The position numbers were made by a program, and so were the translations under genes. From contig NZ_FOMK01000010.1 in assembly GCF_900112615.1 (NCBI RefSeq), forward strand, positions 1 to 64,000: DNA of 64,000 nucleotides, written 5' to 3'. Positions within the stretch are counted from its first letter, which is position 1. Each line of letters opens with the position of its first letter. This document shows, one piece after another, positions 9,308 through 18,503 of this stretch. Below the pieces are notes generated by a model. The model was not told where the DNA came from. It searched no databases and worked only from the letters and a program-made list of their open reading frames with translations. Source of the DNA: Chitinophaga sp. CF118. Its GTDB lineage: Bacteria > Bacteroidota > Bacteroidia > Chitinophagales > Chitinophagaceae.

Positions 9308-9985
9308 CTATTCCATCGACATAAGTTTCCCGTTTACATCAAACTTAACCCGGTAATTGTGCCTGGCTCCATTTATCATGATATACCATTCCTTTACATG
9401 TACTACTTTAATCTGGTTAAAATAGACATGGTTTATTGGTCCTGCATCTTCAATAGTTTTTGATTTTTCTACTGCAATATCATATACTTTTTTCGCCGTG
9501 CTGAATTTTACTTCATCCAGGGACATGAGCAATGATTTAAGCGCAAAATTCCCTGTAATCTGCACCGGTTTCTGCATTTGCCATTCGCCATTGCTGTAAG
9601 TATAAGTATCAACATTTTCGGGCTTGTCTGGGTCTTGCAGGTCAATAGAAATCATGCCACCCTGATAGTCGTAAAAATAGAAACCTTGCAGGAAGAATAG
9701 TTTTTTCCCTATAAGATGGGGCATATTCCGGAGTTCCTGCTGAATGCTATCCAAGGCTCCTTCACTTTCAAAAATGCTTTTATAACTCTGTTGCTGAGTT
9801 GTTGAAAAGGTGCTGGATGAGGAGAAAATTACAGTAGAAGATGTGTTGTTGTCGGTTGCTGGTGCAGTTCTTTTCTGTGGCTTTGGGTGCAAGGTTTCTT
9901 CAATGCTTTTTTTTGCCTCTTTACAGGATGCCAGCAAAAAAAGGGGCAGCAAAACAATAATAACATTATAATGTAAGGTCTTCAT
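9308..9985 (-). CDS. Lipoprotein of unknown function
   Basis: This 225-residue protein has a lipoprotein signal peptide, MKTLHYNVIIVLLPLFLLAS, and a lipobox Cys at residue 21 (LLASC). The mature part begins with a charged stretch and a Ser/Thr-rich linker (about 40-65), then a compact domain of about 150 residues with no family I recognise. The start codon overlaps the end of the upstream membrane-protein gene by 20 bases in another frame, so the two are probably co-translated and act together at the envelope. No enzyme motif is visible. Confidence 0.75.
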   Translation of the reverse strand: MKTLHYNVIIVLLPLFLLASCKEAKKSIEETLHPKPQKRTAPATDNNTSSTVIFSSSSTFSTTQQQSYKSIFESEGALDSIQQELRNMPHLIGKKLFFLQGFYFYDYQGGMISIDLQDPDKPENVDTYTYSNGEWQMQKPVQITGNFALKSLLMSLDEVKFSTAKKVYDIAVEKSKTIEDAGPINHVYFNQIKVVHVKEWYIMINGARHNYRVKFDVNGKLMSME

Positions 9986-10943
9986 AAAATACGATGTTTT
10001 GAGGTTGGCTAGGCAGATATATGATCTCTTTGGGGCCTGTAGCTATTTTGTGTAAATCGAGCAATGAGATTATCATTTTACAAAGAGTTGTCTGCCTGTA
10101 GCCTTGTTGATCAGTATATTCAATTTCGAATTGCACTTGTGGTTGCTCGTTAATGTACATACCCGTCTGGCTATAATTTAAAATGGTACCTGTAGTCTTT
10201 ATGCCATATAATATCATGCGGAGCGGCTGCGCCGGATTGCCTGATGCTTTTCCGATAAAGTTCAGGATGAACCATATAAATGCGCCAACGGCAAGGTTTA
10301 TTAGCGGCACCATAATCCAGGGATGCGAAAGATTTAGAAAGCGCCAGCCAGATCCCTGGCTTTCCAGCTGATAAGAAAAAACAGGATAGATAATGGCAGC
10401 CATAATCAAGAATAAAAAAATAAAAGAATAGAGAAATATGGTCCCCTTGTTGCGTAACACTTGTACAGTTTTGGGAACAAATATTGAGTTTTGCTCATCT
10501 AAGCTGGCACACATCTCTATAGTATTGCCCACTTCGAAGCGGTTTTCATAGGGCTTGCCATCATTCAGTTGGTAAGGTATTTCTACAGCAGTACCGACAA
10601 GGTTATTAAATGCCAGTTTAAGATTAAGCACTGCTGTATCACGCACCGTTCCAACTTGCGTTTTGCTGGTTATTTTTGCTGCAATAATTATCCCTTCCTT
10701 TGCTGTTTTCTCTAAACGCTGTTTATCTGCAAAGACCAGCGTAATAAAAAATCGGCTATACAACAAGATAATAGCCAGCCAGATGATGATGCCAAGCCCC
10801 AGGTATATAAAGGCCATGGTGGCACTTTCCTCTGGCGGAGTTTCCAGACCACCTGTAGTATAGTATAGAACCGTTGGCAGCACAACTGTGAACCCTAGCA
10901 TGTATATAAACCAGAAAGAAATACCAAAGACTAACTTTTTCAT
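9966..10943 (-). CDS. Multi-pass membrane protein of unknown function, DUF3592-like
   Basis: This 325-residue protein has predicted TM helices at about 5-27, 44-66, 170-192 and 206-230. Between the second and third is a soluble segment (IIAAKITSKTQVGTVRDTAV ... GNTIEMCASLDEQNSIFVP) that resembles the beta-rich repeat of DUF3592-type proteins. A second such segment follows the last helix (KTTGTILNYSQTGMYINEQP). The family link is tentative. It overlaps the downstream lipoprotein gene by 20 bases, which suggests one operon. Its function is unknown. Confidence 0.7.
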   Translation of the reverse strand: MKKLVFGISFWFIYMLGFTVVLPTVLYYTTGGLETPPEESATMAFIYLGLGIIIWLAIILLYSRFFITLVFADKQRLEKTAKEGIIIAAKITSKTQVGTVRDTAVLNLKLAFNNLVGTAVEIPYQLNDGKPYENRFEVGNTIEMCASLDEQNSIFVPKTVQVLRNKGTIFLYSFIFLFLIMAAIIYPVFSYQLESQGSGWRFLNLSHPWIMVPLINLAVGAFIWFILNFIGKASGNPAQPLRMILYGIKTTGTILNYSQTGMYINEQPQVQFEIEYTDQQGYRQTTLCKMIISLLDLHKIATGPKEIIYLPSQPQNIVFYEDLTL

Positions 10944-11017
10944 GATCTATGTTTATAGGGTATTAAATACTATTTCCGGTTCGATGCCTGATAAGCTTAG
11001 ATGAGCTTTTATATCAA

Positions 11018-11341
11018 TCAACCAATGAAAGCAAATTTATTCTCGAATGCTTTTCCTAAAAACGGAATAGGTTTTAGCGTACCGCTGGCAGCATTGATGA
11101 TACCCAGGACCCAGAATACGATGATAACAAATCCAAGCAGGCTAAGAAAGGAAAGTGAGGGGATAATAGTTGCAATCACATTCAATGCAATGCTAAAAAG
11201 AATACTTACAATGGCCAGGCCAAGAGATTGTCTTAAATGGTACCTGAGCAGTGCATCTGTTTTTTCTTTTCCGGAAAAATAGGCGATGAACCATCCGATA
11301 AGTGTTACATAAGATACAATTGATAATGTTTTTGTGTTCAT
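11018..11341 (-). CDS. Small membrane protein, DUF4870-like
   Basis: This 107-residue, very hydrophobic protein has about three TM helices (about 7-24, 38-62 and 66-88). The pattern YVTLIGWFIAYFSG, then LRYHLRQSLGLAIVSIL and VFWVLGIINAASG, resembles the DUF4870/Tic20-like small membrane proteins of Bacteroidota, which have no established role. It lies upstream of the 325-residue membrane protein on the same strand, 74 bases away, and may be in the same transcript. Confidence 0.75.
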   Translation of the reverse strand: MNTKTLSIVSYVTLIGWFIAYFSGKEKTDALLRYHLRQSLGLAIVSILFSIALNVIATIIPSLSFLSLLGFVIIVFWVLGIINAASGTLKPIPFLGKAFENKFAFIG

Positions 11342-11571
11342 AGTATGATTCTTTAACTATGGCATTATTGCCCAGACAAAGGTGGATTGGCATTTAGTCA
11401 TTATCAAACTTTAGCCTGCTACAGAATATCTACTTCCTGCTGTAAACGCGTCTACAATATGACTACGCATTTTCATAAATGGCTGTATTTTAAATGATTA
11501 TACTCATGTAAAGGGGTGTTATTTATGGCAGTTTCATGTCCTATTCTATCAATTTATAGTAATTTGGCATT

Positions 11572-13416
11572 ATGAAGTTTTTACTATTCCTGTTTGTTTA
11601 TATATTTCATTTGAGCAGCTTTGCCCAAACCAACCTTCCGGATAGTTTACAATCAGTGATTGACCATGCTCAATTAAGCGAGAAGGAGAAACCGGTAATG
11701 TTAAACCAATTGGCAGAATATTACCGGGTTAATAAGAATTATAAAAAGGCTATTGAAACGGCTCGAAAGAGTGCTTCGATCGCTTTGAACAATAATGACT
11801 ATATCGATGCTACTAAAGCCTATGTAGTGTTATTAAACAGCAAGATCAGCGCACAGGAACTTGGCGAGTTAAAGTCCCTGAGCGATACTGTCCTATTAAT
11901 AGCAAAGCAGGCTAATGATCCCATAGCCCTGGCCTATGCCTATTATGCACAGGCTCTGTTTTTTAAAACACTTGAAAATTCGGAATACGTGATGAAGTTC
12001 TGTCAAATGGCGTTAACAGAGCTGGAAAAGAAAACCGATCCTTATATTTCCGCCAAAATCTATTACCAACTCTATGTGATCAATTCGAACTGGAACAATG
12101 AGGACAAAGTATATAAATATGCCAGGCTGGCTATGGGAAGTGCCTTAATGACAAGGGATTACAACCTGTTGAGCAATTGCTATAATGCAATGTCGATAGC
12201 CCATGAGTATAAATACAATGCAGGCAAGGAGAAAGTGGAGCTGGACAGCACTTTATATTACCTTGAAAAATCGGAAAGCCTTTACACCGAATATCCGGGG
12301 CAGGTAAACAATTATGCTTATGGGATAAACTGCATTAATCTTGCCAGCTATTACCTGAAGTATTTTAAGCCTGAGGACAGCAAGGCCAAAACGCAGGCCA
12401 TTTATTATGCAAACAGGGCCCGAACAGTCTTAAAAGATGCATCAAACTGTCAGGATGTAGTGGCTAGTAGTCTGGGTATATTGAGCGAGTATGCCAAGCG
12501 TGATGGTAAGGATACGGAGGTAGAACGTTATTTGTTGGAGGCTTATCAGGTGATGTTGACCGAACAGCCGCCGTACTATTATACTATGATCAATGTAACG
12601 CAGGCTCTTACCGATTTTTATAGGCGCAACGGCAATTACCAAAAGGCCCTGAAGTTTCAGCAGGAAGTAACTGAATACAACAACAGGAATTTTAATCAGC
12701 AAAAGGCATTGAATGCCCAGAAACTGGAAATACAATACGAAACTGAAAAAAAAGACAATGAAGTGCGGTTTTTGAAAGAGCGCGAGAAAAGCCAAAAGCA
12801 ACAAACATTTTTATATGCCTGTGTTGCAATTGCCTCTTTTTTGTGCTTATTGTTCCTCTTTCGATCATATTATTTCAGGTTACGTTATTCTTTGCAGCTT
12901 GAAAAGCAGCTGCAACTTGAAAAGCAGGATTCGGAGCTACAGATAAAGCTTGAAAAGGAAGAACAGGCAAGGCTTAAGGCCGAACAGCAATTGCTGGAGG
13001 TACAGCGGCAACAGTTGAAGAAGGAAGTAATGGCCAATGTACTGCAACTGGAGCACAAAAATCAGATGCTGCATAATTTAAAGGATAAACTGACCGGGGG
13101 GAATGAAGTGAATATGCACAAGATATTGAAGGAAGAAATGATGCTGGACAATGATTTTGAGCATGCCAAACTTCAAATCCAGCAAGTACATCCCGATTTT
13201 TTTCAATTGCTTAACGAGAAAGCAGAGAAGAAACTTACTTTGCTTGACCTGAAGCTGTGTGCTTATCTGTATCTTCAAATGGATACCCGCCGGATTGCGC
13301 AGCTAATGCATGTTGAAGCCAAAAGTGTTAGGATGAGCCGTTACCGGGTCAAGCAGAAATTGGGTCTGGATAAAGACGATGACCTGAATGGCTTTTTGCA
13401 GGGCCTTAATGGTTAA
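11572..13416 (+). CDS. TPR-repeat transcriptional regulator with one membrane helix and a C-terminal HTH
   Basis: This 614-residue protein has a signal peptide or signal anchor (1-18, ending SSFAQ) and tetratricopeptide-like helices from about 40 to 400. One TM helix lies at about 411-433 (FLYACVAIASFLCLLFLF). A long Lys/Glu/Gln-rich coiled coil follows (about 440-520), and then a C-terminal helix-turn-helix of LuxR type (about 545-610; LTLLDLKLCAYLYLQMDTRR then VEAKSVRMSRYRVKQKLGL). This architecture is common in Bacteroidota, where a periplasmic TPR sensor is joined through the membrane to a cytoplasmic DNA-binding domain. The ligand and target genes are unknown. A weakly promoter-like TAGTAATTTG lies just before the start. 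Confidence 0.85.
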   Translation: MKFLLFLFVYIFHLSSFAQTNLPDSLQSVIDHAQLSEKEKPVMLNQLAEYYRVNKNYKKAIETARKSASIALNNNDYIDATKAYVVLLNSKISAQELGELKSLSDTVLLIAKQANDPIALAYAYYAQALFFKTLENSEYVMKFCQMALTELEKKTDPYISAKIYYQLYVINSNWNNEDKVYKYARLAMGSALMTRDYNLLSNCYNAMSIAHEYKYNAGKEKVELDSTLYYLEKSESLYTEYPGQVNNYAYGINCINLASYYLKYFKPEDSKAKTQAIYYANRARTVLKDASNCQDVVASSLGILSEYAKRDGKDTEVERYLLEAYQVMLTEQPPYYYTMINVTQALTDFYRRNGNYQKALKFQQEVTEYNNRNFNQQKALNAQKLEIQYETEKKDNEVRFLKEREKSQKQQTFLYACVAIASFLCLLFLFRSYYFRLRYSLQLEKQLQLEKQDSELQIKLEKEEQARLKAEQQLLEVQRQQLKKEVMANVLQLEHKNQMLHNLKDKLTGGNEVNMHKILKEEMMLDNDFEHAKLQIQQVHPDFFQLLNEKAEKKLTLLDLKLCAYLYLQMDTRRIAQLMHVEAKSVRMSRYRVKQKLGLDKDDDLNGFLQGLNG

Positions 13417-13490
13417 AAGATTGGAATACTAAAGAGAATGTTTTTTTTGTATCGGGGAATAGTAACTTATTATCATCCTAAACCTATTTT

Positions 13491-14009
13491 ATGGCTTATA
13501 TAATGGTCGACGTAGAAAGTGATGGCCCTATTCCTGGGGATTACTCTTTGATCTCTTTTGGTGCCATCCTAGTAAACGAAAAGTTAGATGTATCGTTCTA
13601 CGGAAAACTCAGGCCCATTTCTGAAAACTATATTCCTGAAGCGTTAGCAGTATCAGGCTTCACCAGAGAAGAAACCCTCACTTTTGAAGATCCAACAAAA
13701 GTGTTGAATGATTTTAGTGCCTGGCTAAAACTTAACTGTAAAGACAGGCTTGTTTTCATCAGTGATAATAACGGATTTGACTGGATGTTCATATGCTGGT
13801 ACTTTCATCATTTTACAGGCTCAAACCCTTTTGGACATAGTTCTCAAAACCTTGGCAGCCTGTTCAAAGGAGTTGTAAAAGATACGTTTCAGAATTTTAA
13901 GCATCTTAGAAAAACAAAACACACCCATAATCCTGTTGATGATGCAAAAGGTAATGCGGAGGCATTATTATCTATAAAAGCAGAATATGGGCTAAAGATC
14001 AAGCTATGA
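13491..14009 (+). CDS. DEDD-family 3'-5' exoribonuclease, Rv2179c-like
   Basis: This 172-residue protein resembles the 3'-5' exoribonuclease family of Mycobacterium Rv2179c. It begins MAYIMVDVESDG, giving the first DxE acidic pair (D7, E9). ISDNNGFDWMFICWYF supplies the second Asp region. HNPVDDAKGNAEALL near residue 150 gives the DEDDh His and last Asp. All expected metal-binding acids are present, so it is probably an active cytoplasmic exonuclease on RNA or DNA ends. It is a single gene, 74 bases after the TPR regulator. Confidence 0.85.
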   Translation: MAYIMVDVESDGPIPGDYSLISFGAILVNEKLDVSFYGKLRPISENYIPEALAVSGFTREETLTFEDPTKVLNDFSAWLKLNCKDRLVFISDNNGFDWMFICWYFHHFTGSNPFGHSSQNLGSLFKGVVKDTFQNFKHLRKTKHTHNPVDDAKGNAEALLSIKAEYGLKIKL

Positions 14010-14160
14010 TTAGCGTCGTATCTGTTTCCCAGAAATACAAACAGATTGTAAGCTAATAATATGAATGAATAGCATTGTTTGGGAAAAATTAATTAAGTCT
14101 GAAAGGCAAGATCTGATATTTAGACATACTTTTTGTATCAGTAAGTGATCCTTTTATGGA

Positions 14161-14274
14161 ATGGAAAACGTTAACCAATATATCCACTATCTAGGAATAG
14201 GTAATATTTCCATTGAAGTAACAGAAGAAGATATGTCGAAAGAATGGGAAATGCAGGGGCTACGTTTTATGTAG
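14161..14274 (+). CDS. Possible small protein of 37 residues
   Basis: An ATG at 14161 opens a 37-codon frame (starting MENVNQYIHYLGIGN, ending QGLRFM). It overlaps the last 8 bases of the convergent lanB gene. No signal peptide, Cys pattern or known domain is visible, and no convincing ribosome-binding site was seen. It is not a lanthipeptide precursor, as it lacks the KKL..GKIKIASL leader and any Cys. The call is weak. Confidence 0.2.
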   Translation: MENVNQYIHYLGIGNISIEVTEEDMSKEWEMQGLRFM

Positions 14275-17200
14275 CTTGTTTCTTTGCAATTGCTAGTTGA
14301 GAATCATAGTATTTACTCAGGAAATGATAGATCACCAATTCATGTTTTCTCTGATTAGAGATCAACATCCTGTTCAGGAACATATGGATATAGCTGGGTA
14401 TTAATTGGTGAAGCGATTCTGAGTCTTTGATAATCGCACGAATTTTTTCAGATCGGGTATAAAATAAAACAGTGGCTTCCTCAATTTCATTCGCGGTATC
14501 CTGTTGTTGATCCAGGAAGCTGCTAAGTTGTCGCATATGCTGTCTGTACTTATCGTTTAATTGGGTCTGTAATGCTTTATCCCCTCCGAATTCTTCAAAG
14601 AAATGCTTTTGGATTCTTTTCAGGAGAGTAGTTTTTTGTAGCAAGGTATATCCGAAATCCTGTAGCAGAATATCAATACCACGGGCAGCCAATAACCAGC
14701 GAAAGGTTTCGCCTTCTTCTCCTTCAAGCAGATCAATGCAATCCAACACAGCTTCACTATCCAGGTGGAAAATAGTTTCGCTTAATTCCATGGTTAATTC
14801 GCCATAGCGCTCAATTTCTCTTATATAAGTATCCGTTTGGATCTTATAAATTAATTCTCTTTCATTATGTTCTTGCAGAGCGGTATGTAGTTTTTCCAGT
14901 ATCACTTTCCAGAATAAAGGGTTTACCGAATTATGAAACCTTAGTCTGATATGATGATCGGGGTCTGTATACCGGATAAAGAACCACTTATCAATGATAT
15001 GTGCTGCTTCAAGTTCGCGGATTAGTGGTTTAATAATTGATTTCAGTGTCTTTTCGGCAGTATTGGTTCCACAATAGATCTTTATGTACAACCATTCGCT
15101 ACCTGTTATAAAACTCCTGACAGGCATGTTTTTATAAACAGGTGAAGCTGTCTGTTCTTTTTTAAGTAAAGTGCTTTTTAATGGAATGATTAACTCATGT
15201 GTAAAGCTGCCATTCGTTGATGTAACCCAGCAATTATCTGGTGTGGAGAGCATTTCCTGGATAATAATCCGCTCTTTTTTCAACAGGGTTGTTGCGAGCA
15301 ATTGCAGGCATGAGTCACTTTCCATATCAATAAACAACTCGTTATCACCTTCTGTAATTGTAATATACCGGGGAAGCTGTAATTGTTTCCCAACCTCTTT
15401 AAGAAGGGTAGTGCCATTGTCTTTTAACGCTGGATAATCCTTCTTATAAAGGATCCAGGTGCATTTACTCAGGATGATTTTTTTATAACGTACGGCTGGC
15501 AAAAAACGTTCTTCACCCGGCAGGCTCCATTGCCAGCCTGCAGCATGATGTAACTGTTGGAACTGCAGATCACAGAGAAACTTATATACCAGCAGACTGC
15601 CCATGCTGAAATTATGTGCTGTACTCAGACGGGGAATGACTCTTTTATTAAGTTTTTTCGACCGGAGGATTACGATATTATTTTTTACACTAACCATCAG
15701 ATCTGTAATGGGAATCTGATGATCTGCAGCTACACTGCCATTACCAAGGTATACAATCTCGTAATCTCTCAATTGTGGACGTGCCAGGATATTACCAGTT
15801 CTGGCTTCCGGCAGATGAATGATCTCCGCATAGATACAATCAGGATTATTACGCTCTTCTTCCTGTAAGCAATCCTTTACTTTTTCGCTGAGCACAGCGT
15901 CTCCATGACAAAACCTTCCCAACAGGTTGGCTGCGGATGGTCCGCCGCAGGAGCTGAATTCAAACAGATAGTTGCCTGTATCAACGGCAGCAGCGCTGCT
16001 GCCCAGAATACTTCCCATCAGGTACATGCTATCAGGAAGGGAGGGTATATCCGTTTCTTTAAGTTCATTAAGGTCATCATCCGTCAGTACTATTTCTGTT
16101 TCATGATTACGCAAACATTGCTGTAATCGCTGAAACTGGAATTGCTGCATTTTATTCCAGGAGATGGTTTTGGCGTCGTCTGTGTTCTTTATATAAATAT
16201 TATCTATGAGCGGAGTATGATCTGCAGAACTGCCTGTATGCCCTGAATAGCCAATGCCGGATTCTGTGTCAAGTGCAATAGCGAGTGGTATTTCCTGTTC
16301 TTCATACCGATCCCTGAAGCGTTGGCAGAATTGTTGGAGGTCGGGATTGTTATTGAGCTTTGACAGCTTCCATAAAGGTATGATCTGCTGCTGTATATCA
16401 TTGATGAGATGGCCGCTGATGGTATTATGAATAGTAGATAGGAACAGATCGGTTTGTACCAGGTCTTTACTGTTAGTATCAGGTAACAGGCTTTTTACCA
16501 GCATATGTGTTTGAAGATACTTATCAATACTGGTGTTGGGCTGGCGAAGTAGCGTCTGAATCCTGGATAAATGATCTGTAACCGGAGTTGTGTTCTCCAA
16601 GGCTTCCAGCTTCTTAATAAATAGAGAGAAAAACTCTTCGCCGGTAACAGTAGGTTCCAGGCTGCTTATTAGGATCTGACTTTCAATTAGTTCATGAATG
16701 AACTCCAATGCTTCTTCATTGGAGATCTCCTCACTGACAATGCTGGCGCATAGTGTATGAATAGATGCACCTCCTGCGGCGGTTGTGAGTATTTGTTGCA
16801 GATAGTCGGAATAGTTGACCGATGTTAATGTATAATGTCTGAATTTATTATTGATGGTAAATGCAGCATAACGGAAGGCATCTGCGATCTTGTACAAAGA
16901 ATTATTTGGATAGAACGTTAGTTGCGATTGTATTTCCGGTATTTGTGAGATGGTAGCCACTAATTCTGCTACATAGTTCATGTCCAGGCGGCAATGCTTT
17001 TTATGCAGATCCTGATGAGCCAATTCAATACTGGTGGTATTATCAAATTGTCCTGTCGCACTACCGGCAAACAGGCCATATGGTGTGCAGCGGGTACACA
17101 TGCGCAGTATATATCTGAATAAGGCCAGTACCAGTTTCTGGATCTCTTTCTCTCCCGTAAATAAGCCTTGTTGCCATTTAACAAGTTCCTGGTACAACTC

Positions 17201-17359
17201 GGGCGAGGCGATATAGATCGCTTCTGTTAAATAAGGATCACGGAAAATGTGGCTGATCTTATCTGCCAGTTCTTTGTAAGTGATTTGGGTGAACTGGTCT
17301 TTGAAATTTACCGGCAACAGCGGTGTTCTGAGTAAATAGAAATCTTTAGCGGCTATCAT
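14267..17359 (-). CDS. lanB: Class I lanthipeptide dehydratase LanB, full length
   Basis: I chose the ATG at 17359 (1030 residues) because LanB proteins usually start just before the KDFYLLRTPLLP motif. An ATG at 17383 adds eight residues. The N-terminal glutamylation domain contains RMCTRCTPYGLFAG (about 86-99), the family's R-[ST]-x-C-TP[YF]GLFAG hallmark. The C-terminal elimination (SpaB_C) domain begins around residue 750 (SEWLYIKIYCG, FIRYTDPDHHIRLRFH, IREIERYGE). By family knowledge it uses glutamyl-tRNA to glutamylate Ser/Thr of precursor peptides and eliminates glutamate to give dehydroalanine or dehydrobutyrine. Both halves are on one chain. It is transcribed away from the six precursor genes, so it needs its own promoter. 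LanC, its partner, lies beyond the precursors. Confidence 0.93.
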   Translation of the reverse strand: MIAAKDFYLLRTPLLPVNFKDQFTQITYKELADKISHIFRDPYLTEAIYIASPELYQELVKWQQGLFTGEKEIQKLVLALFRYILRMCTRCTPYGLFAGSATGQFDNTTSIELAHQDLHKKHCRLDMNYVAELVATISQIPEIQSQLTFYPNNSLYKIADAFRYAAFTINNKFRHYTLTSVNYSDYLQQILTTAAGGASIHTLCASIVSEEISNEEALEFIHELIESQILISSLEPTVTGEEFFSLFIKKLEALENTTPVTDHLSRIQTLLRQPNTSIDKYLQTHMLVKSLLPDTNSKDLVQTDLFLSTIHNTISGHLINDIQQQIIPLWKLSKLNNNPDLQQFCQRFRDRYEEQEIPLAIALDTESGIGYSGHTGSSADHTPLIDNIYIKNTDDAKTISWNKMQQFQFQRLQQCLRNHETEIVLTDDDLNELKETDIPSLPDSMYLMGSILGSSAAAVDTGNYLFEFSSCGGPSAANLLGRFCHGDAVLSEKVKDCLQEEERNNPDCIYAEIIHLPEARTGNILARPQLRDYEIVYLGNGSVAADHQIPITDLMVSVKNNIVILRSKKLNKRVIPRLSTAHNFSMGSLLVYKFLCDLQFQQLHHAAGWQWSLPGEERFLPAVRYKKIILSKCTWILYKKDYPALKDNGTTLLKEVGKQLQLPRYITITEGDNELFIDMESDSCLQLLATTLLKKERIIIQEMLSTPDNCWVTSTNGSFTHELIIPLKSTLLKKEQTASPVYKNMPVRSFITGSEWLYIKIYCGTNTAEKTLKSIIKPLIRELEAAHIIDKWFFIRYTDPDHHIRLRFHNSVNPLFWKVILEKLHTALQEHNERELIYKIQTDTYIREIERYGELTMELSETIFHLDSEAVLDCIDLLEGEEGETFRWLLAARGIDILLQDFGYTLLQKTTLLKRIQKHFFEEFGGDKALQTQLNDKYRQHMRQLSSFLDQQQDTANEIEEATVLFYTRSEKIRAIIKDSESLHQLIPSYIHMFLNRMLISNQRKHELVIYHFLSKYYDSQLAIAKKQAT

Positions 17360-17622
17360 AATAATGCAAGGGCATGTAAACAAAGAATAAGTTAGCCCAT
17401 TTGATCAGGATCAGATCCCCCCTGAAAAGGGGATATTTTCCCCACTTGACAAAAAGCATAAAAAATCCCCCTTTCCTGTGATGAAGGTAACCTGCCTTTA
17501 TCTTTATCTTTAAAATGCTGCTGTCGGGAGATCATCTGTGCTATCAATATTGCATAGGCGGTTTCCCTTTTATTTTCAACCTATAATGCATTTCAAAACT
17601 CACACAAAAACCCTTGTTAATC

Positions 17623-17775
17623 ATGAAGAAAGAATCCACAAAAAAACTCAGCCTTGGCAAAATTAAAATTGCAACACTGAGCAGTACACAAATGGCTAAC
17701 ATTAATGCCAATGCACCCACCTACACAGGATGTAGTCTTTTAAAATGTATCCCTCCGCCAGATGGTAAAAACTAA
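17623..17775 (+). CDS. Class I lanthipeptide precursor 1 (divergent core)
   Basis: This 50-residue peptide has the leader signature KKLSLGKIKIATL at residues 7-19. This is the conserved leader of Bacteroidota class I lanthipeptides that LanB recognises. The core, from about residue 31, reads PTYTGCSLLKC followed by a Pro-rich tail IPPPDGKN, with two Cys and three Ser/Thr. Unlike the other five, it does not end in Cys-Arg-Phe. It heads a tandem array; 16 bases separate it from the next gene. Two overlapping TATCTTTA boxes at 17499-17512 are the nearest promoter-like signals, but they are imperfect. Confidence 0.85.
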   Translation: MKKESTKKLSLGKIKIATLSSTQMANINANAPTYTGCSLLKCIPPPDGKN

Positions 17776-17791
17776 ATCTAAAACCTGATTT

Positions 17792-17950
17792 ATGAAAAAG
17801 AAATCTGAAAAAAAATTAAAACTTGGTAAAATTAAGATTGCCAGTTTGAATCAGACAAAAGAACGCCCGCATGCTGCTGTTGCCAGTGGCGACTGTACTG
17901 TATCCATAGACAATTGTCAGGCATGCAGTGAAGTTTTCTGCCGTTTTTAA
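17792..17950 (+). CDS. Class I lanthipeptide precursor 2
   Basis: This 52-residue peptide begins MKKKSEKKLKLGKIKIASLN, the array's common leader. The core, from about residue 33, carries four Cys (residues 35, 42, 45 and 50) and ends CSEVFCRF. Candidate dehydration sites are Thr36, Ser38 and Ser46. With four Cys and only three nearby Ser/Thr, at least one Cys may stay free or form a disulfide. It is the substrate of LanB and LanC by leader and position. Confidence 0.88.
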   Translation: MKKKSEKKLKLGKIKIASLNQTKERPHAAVASGDCTVSIDNCQACSEVFCRF

Positions 17951-17969
17951 CTTCATTAAATCTGATCTT

Positions 17970-18143
17970 ATGAAGAAGAAAACTGAGAAGAAATTGCAGC
18001 TTGGCAAAATTAAAATAGCAAGCTTAAGTCCGGCAAAACAAAACCAGCATGGTATTGCCACTACGTTTTGCTCTTTTATTATATGCCAGGACGATATGAG
18101 TCAGGGTGCAGCTGTCTGTAGTGAAGATTCCTGTCGCTTTTAA
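17970..18143 (+). CDS. Class I lanthipeptide precursor 3
   Basis: The true start is the ATG at 17970 (57 residues); a longer in-frame extension from 17928 reads into the previous gene. The leader is KKLQLGKIKIASL. The core has Thr-Thr-Phe-Cys-Ser at 31-35, a second Cys at 39, an acidic DDMSQGAAV spacer and the ending CSEDSCRF. It closely parallels precursor 6 in the order Cys-x-DD-x-SQGA-x-x-CS-x-DSCRF. The gap to the next start is 19 bases, with the conserved AAATCTGA just before the start. Confidence 0.88.
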   Translation: MKKKTEKKLQLGKIKIASLSPAKQNQHGIATTFCSFIICQDDMSQGAAVCSEDSCRF

Positions 18144-18162
18144 TTCCATTAAATCTGAACTT

Positions 18163-18321
18163 ATGAAGAAGAAATCTGAAAAGAAGCTACAGCTTGGTAA
18201 AATTAAGATAGCCAGTCTGAACCAGACAAAAAAGAATATCAATGACGAAGCTGCGATTACCTTGCTTTGCCTAAGTAATGGTATTCCAATGTGTAGTCTT
18301 GACATTTGTCGTTTTAATTAA
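18163..18321 (+). CDS. Class I lanthipeptide precursor 4
   Basis: The start is at 18163 (52 residues); a longer frame from 18106 runs through precursor 3. The leader is KKLQLGKIKIASLNQTK. The core, from about residue 30, reads AITLLCLSNGIPMCSLDICR and then Phe-Asn. The Thr33-x2-Cys36 and Ser45-x3-Cys49 pairs could each form a ring. It is the only copy with a residue (Asn) after the Cys-Arg-Phe end. Confidence 0.88.
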   Translation: MKKKSEKKLQLGKIKIASLNQTKKNINDEAAITLLCLSNGIPMCSLDICRFN

Positions 18322-18336
18322 CCAAAATCTGATTTT

Positions 18337-18483
18337 ATGAAAAAGAAATCTGAGAAGAAACTGCATCTTGGTAAGATTAAAGTAGCCAGTTTGAGCAAGT
18401 CAAAAAATAACATGAATGCTGAACTTCCTACTATTACCGTGCTTTGTCTTAGTCTGGGTGATCCTAATAACTGCCGTTTTTAA
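18337..18483 (+). CDS. Class I lanthipeptide precursor 5 (shortest)
   Basis: This 48-residue peptide has the leader KKLHLGKIKVASLSKSK. The core, from about residue 30, is LPTITVLCLSLGDPNNCRF, with Thr34-x2-Cys37 and Ser39 upstream of Cys46. It lacks the CS-x3-CRF ending of copies 2, 3, 4 and 6, having NNCRF instead. It starts 15 bases after precursor 4 and ends 20 bases before precursor 6. Confidence 0.86.
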   Translation: MKKKSEKKLHLGKIKVASLSKSKNNMNAELPTITVLCLSLGDPNNCRF

Positions 18484-18503
18484 TTAACCTAAAAATTGAT
18501 CTT

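Noticed and set aside
14020..14046. 8-bp hairpin after the exonuclease gene as a terminator
   Set aside because: The stem ATCTGTTT/AAACAGAT is weak, has an 11-base loop and no T run on either strand.
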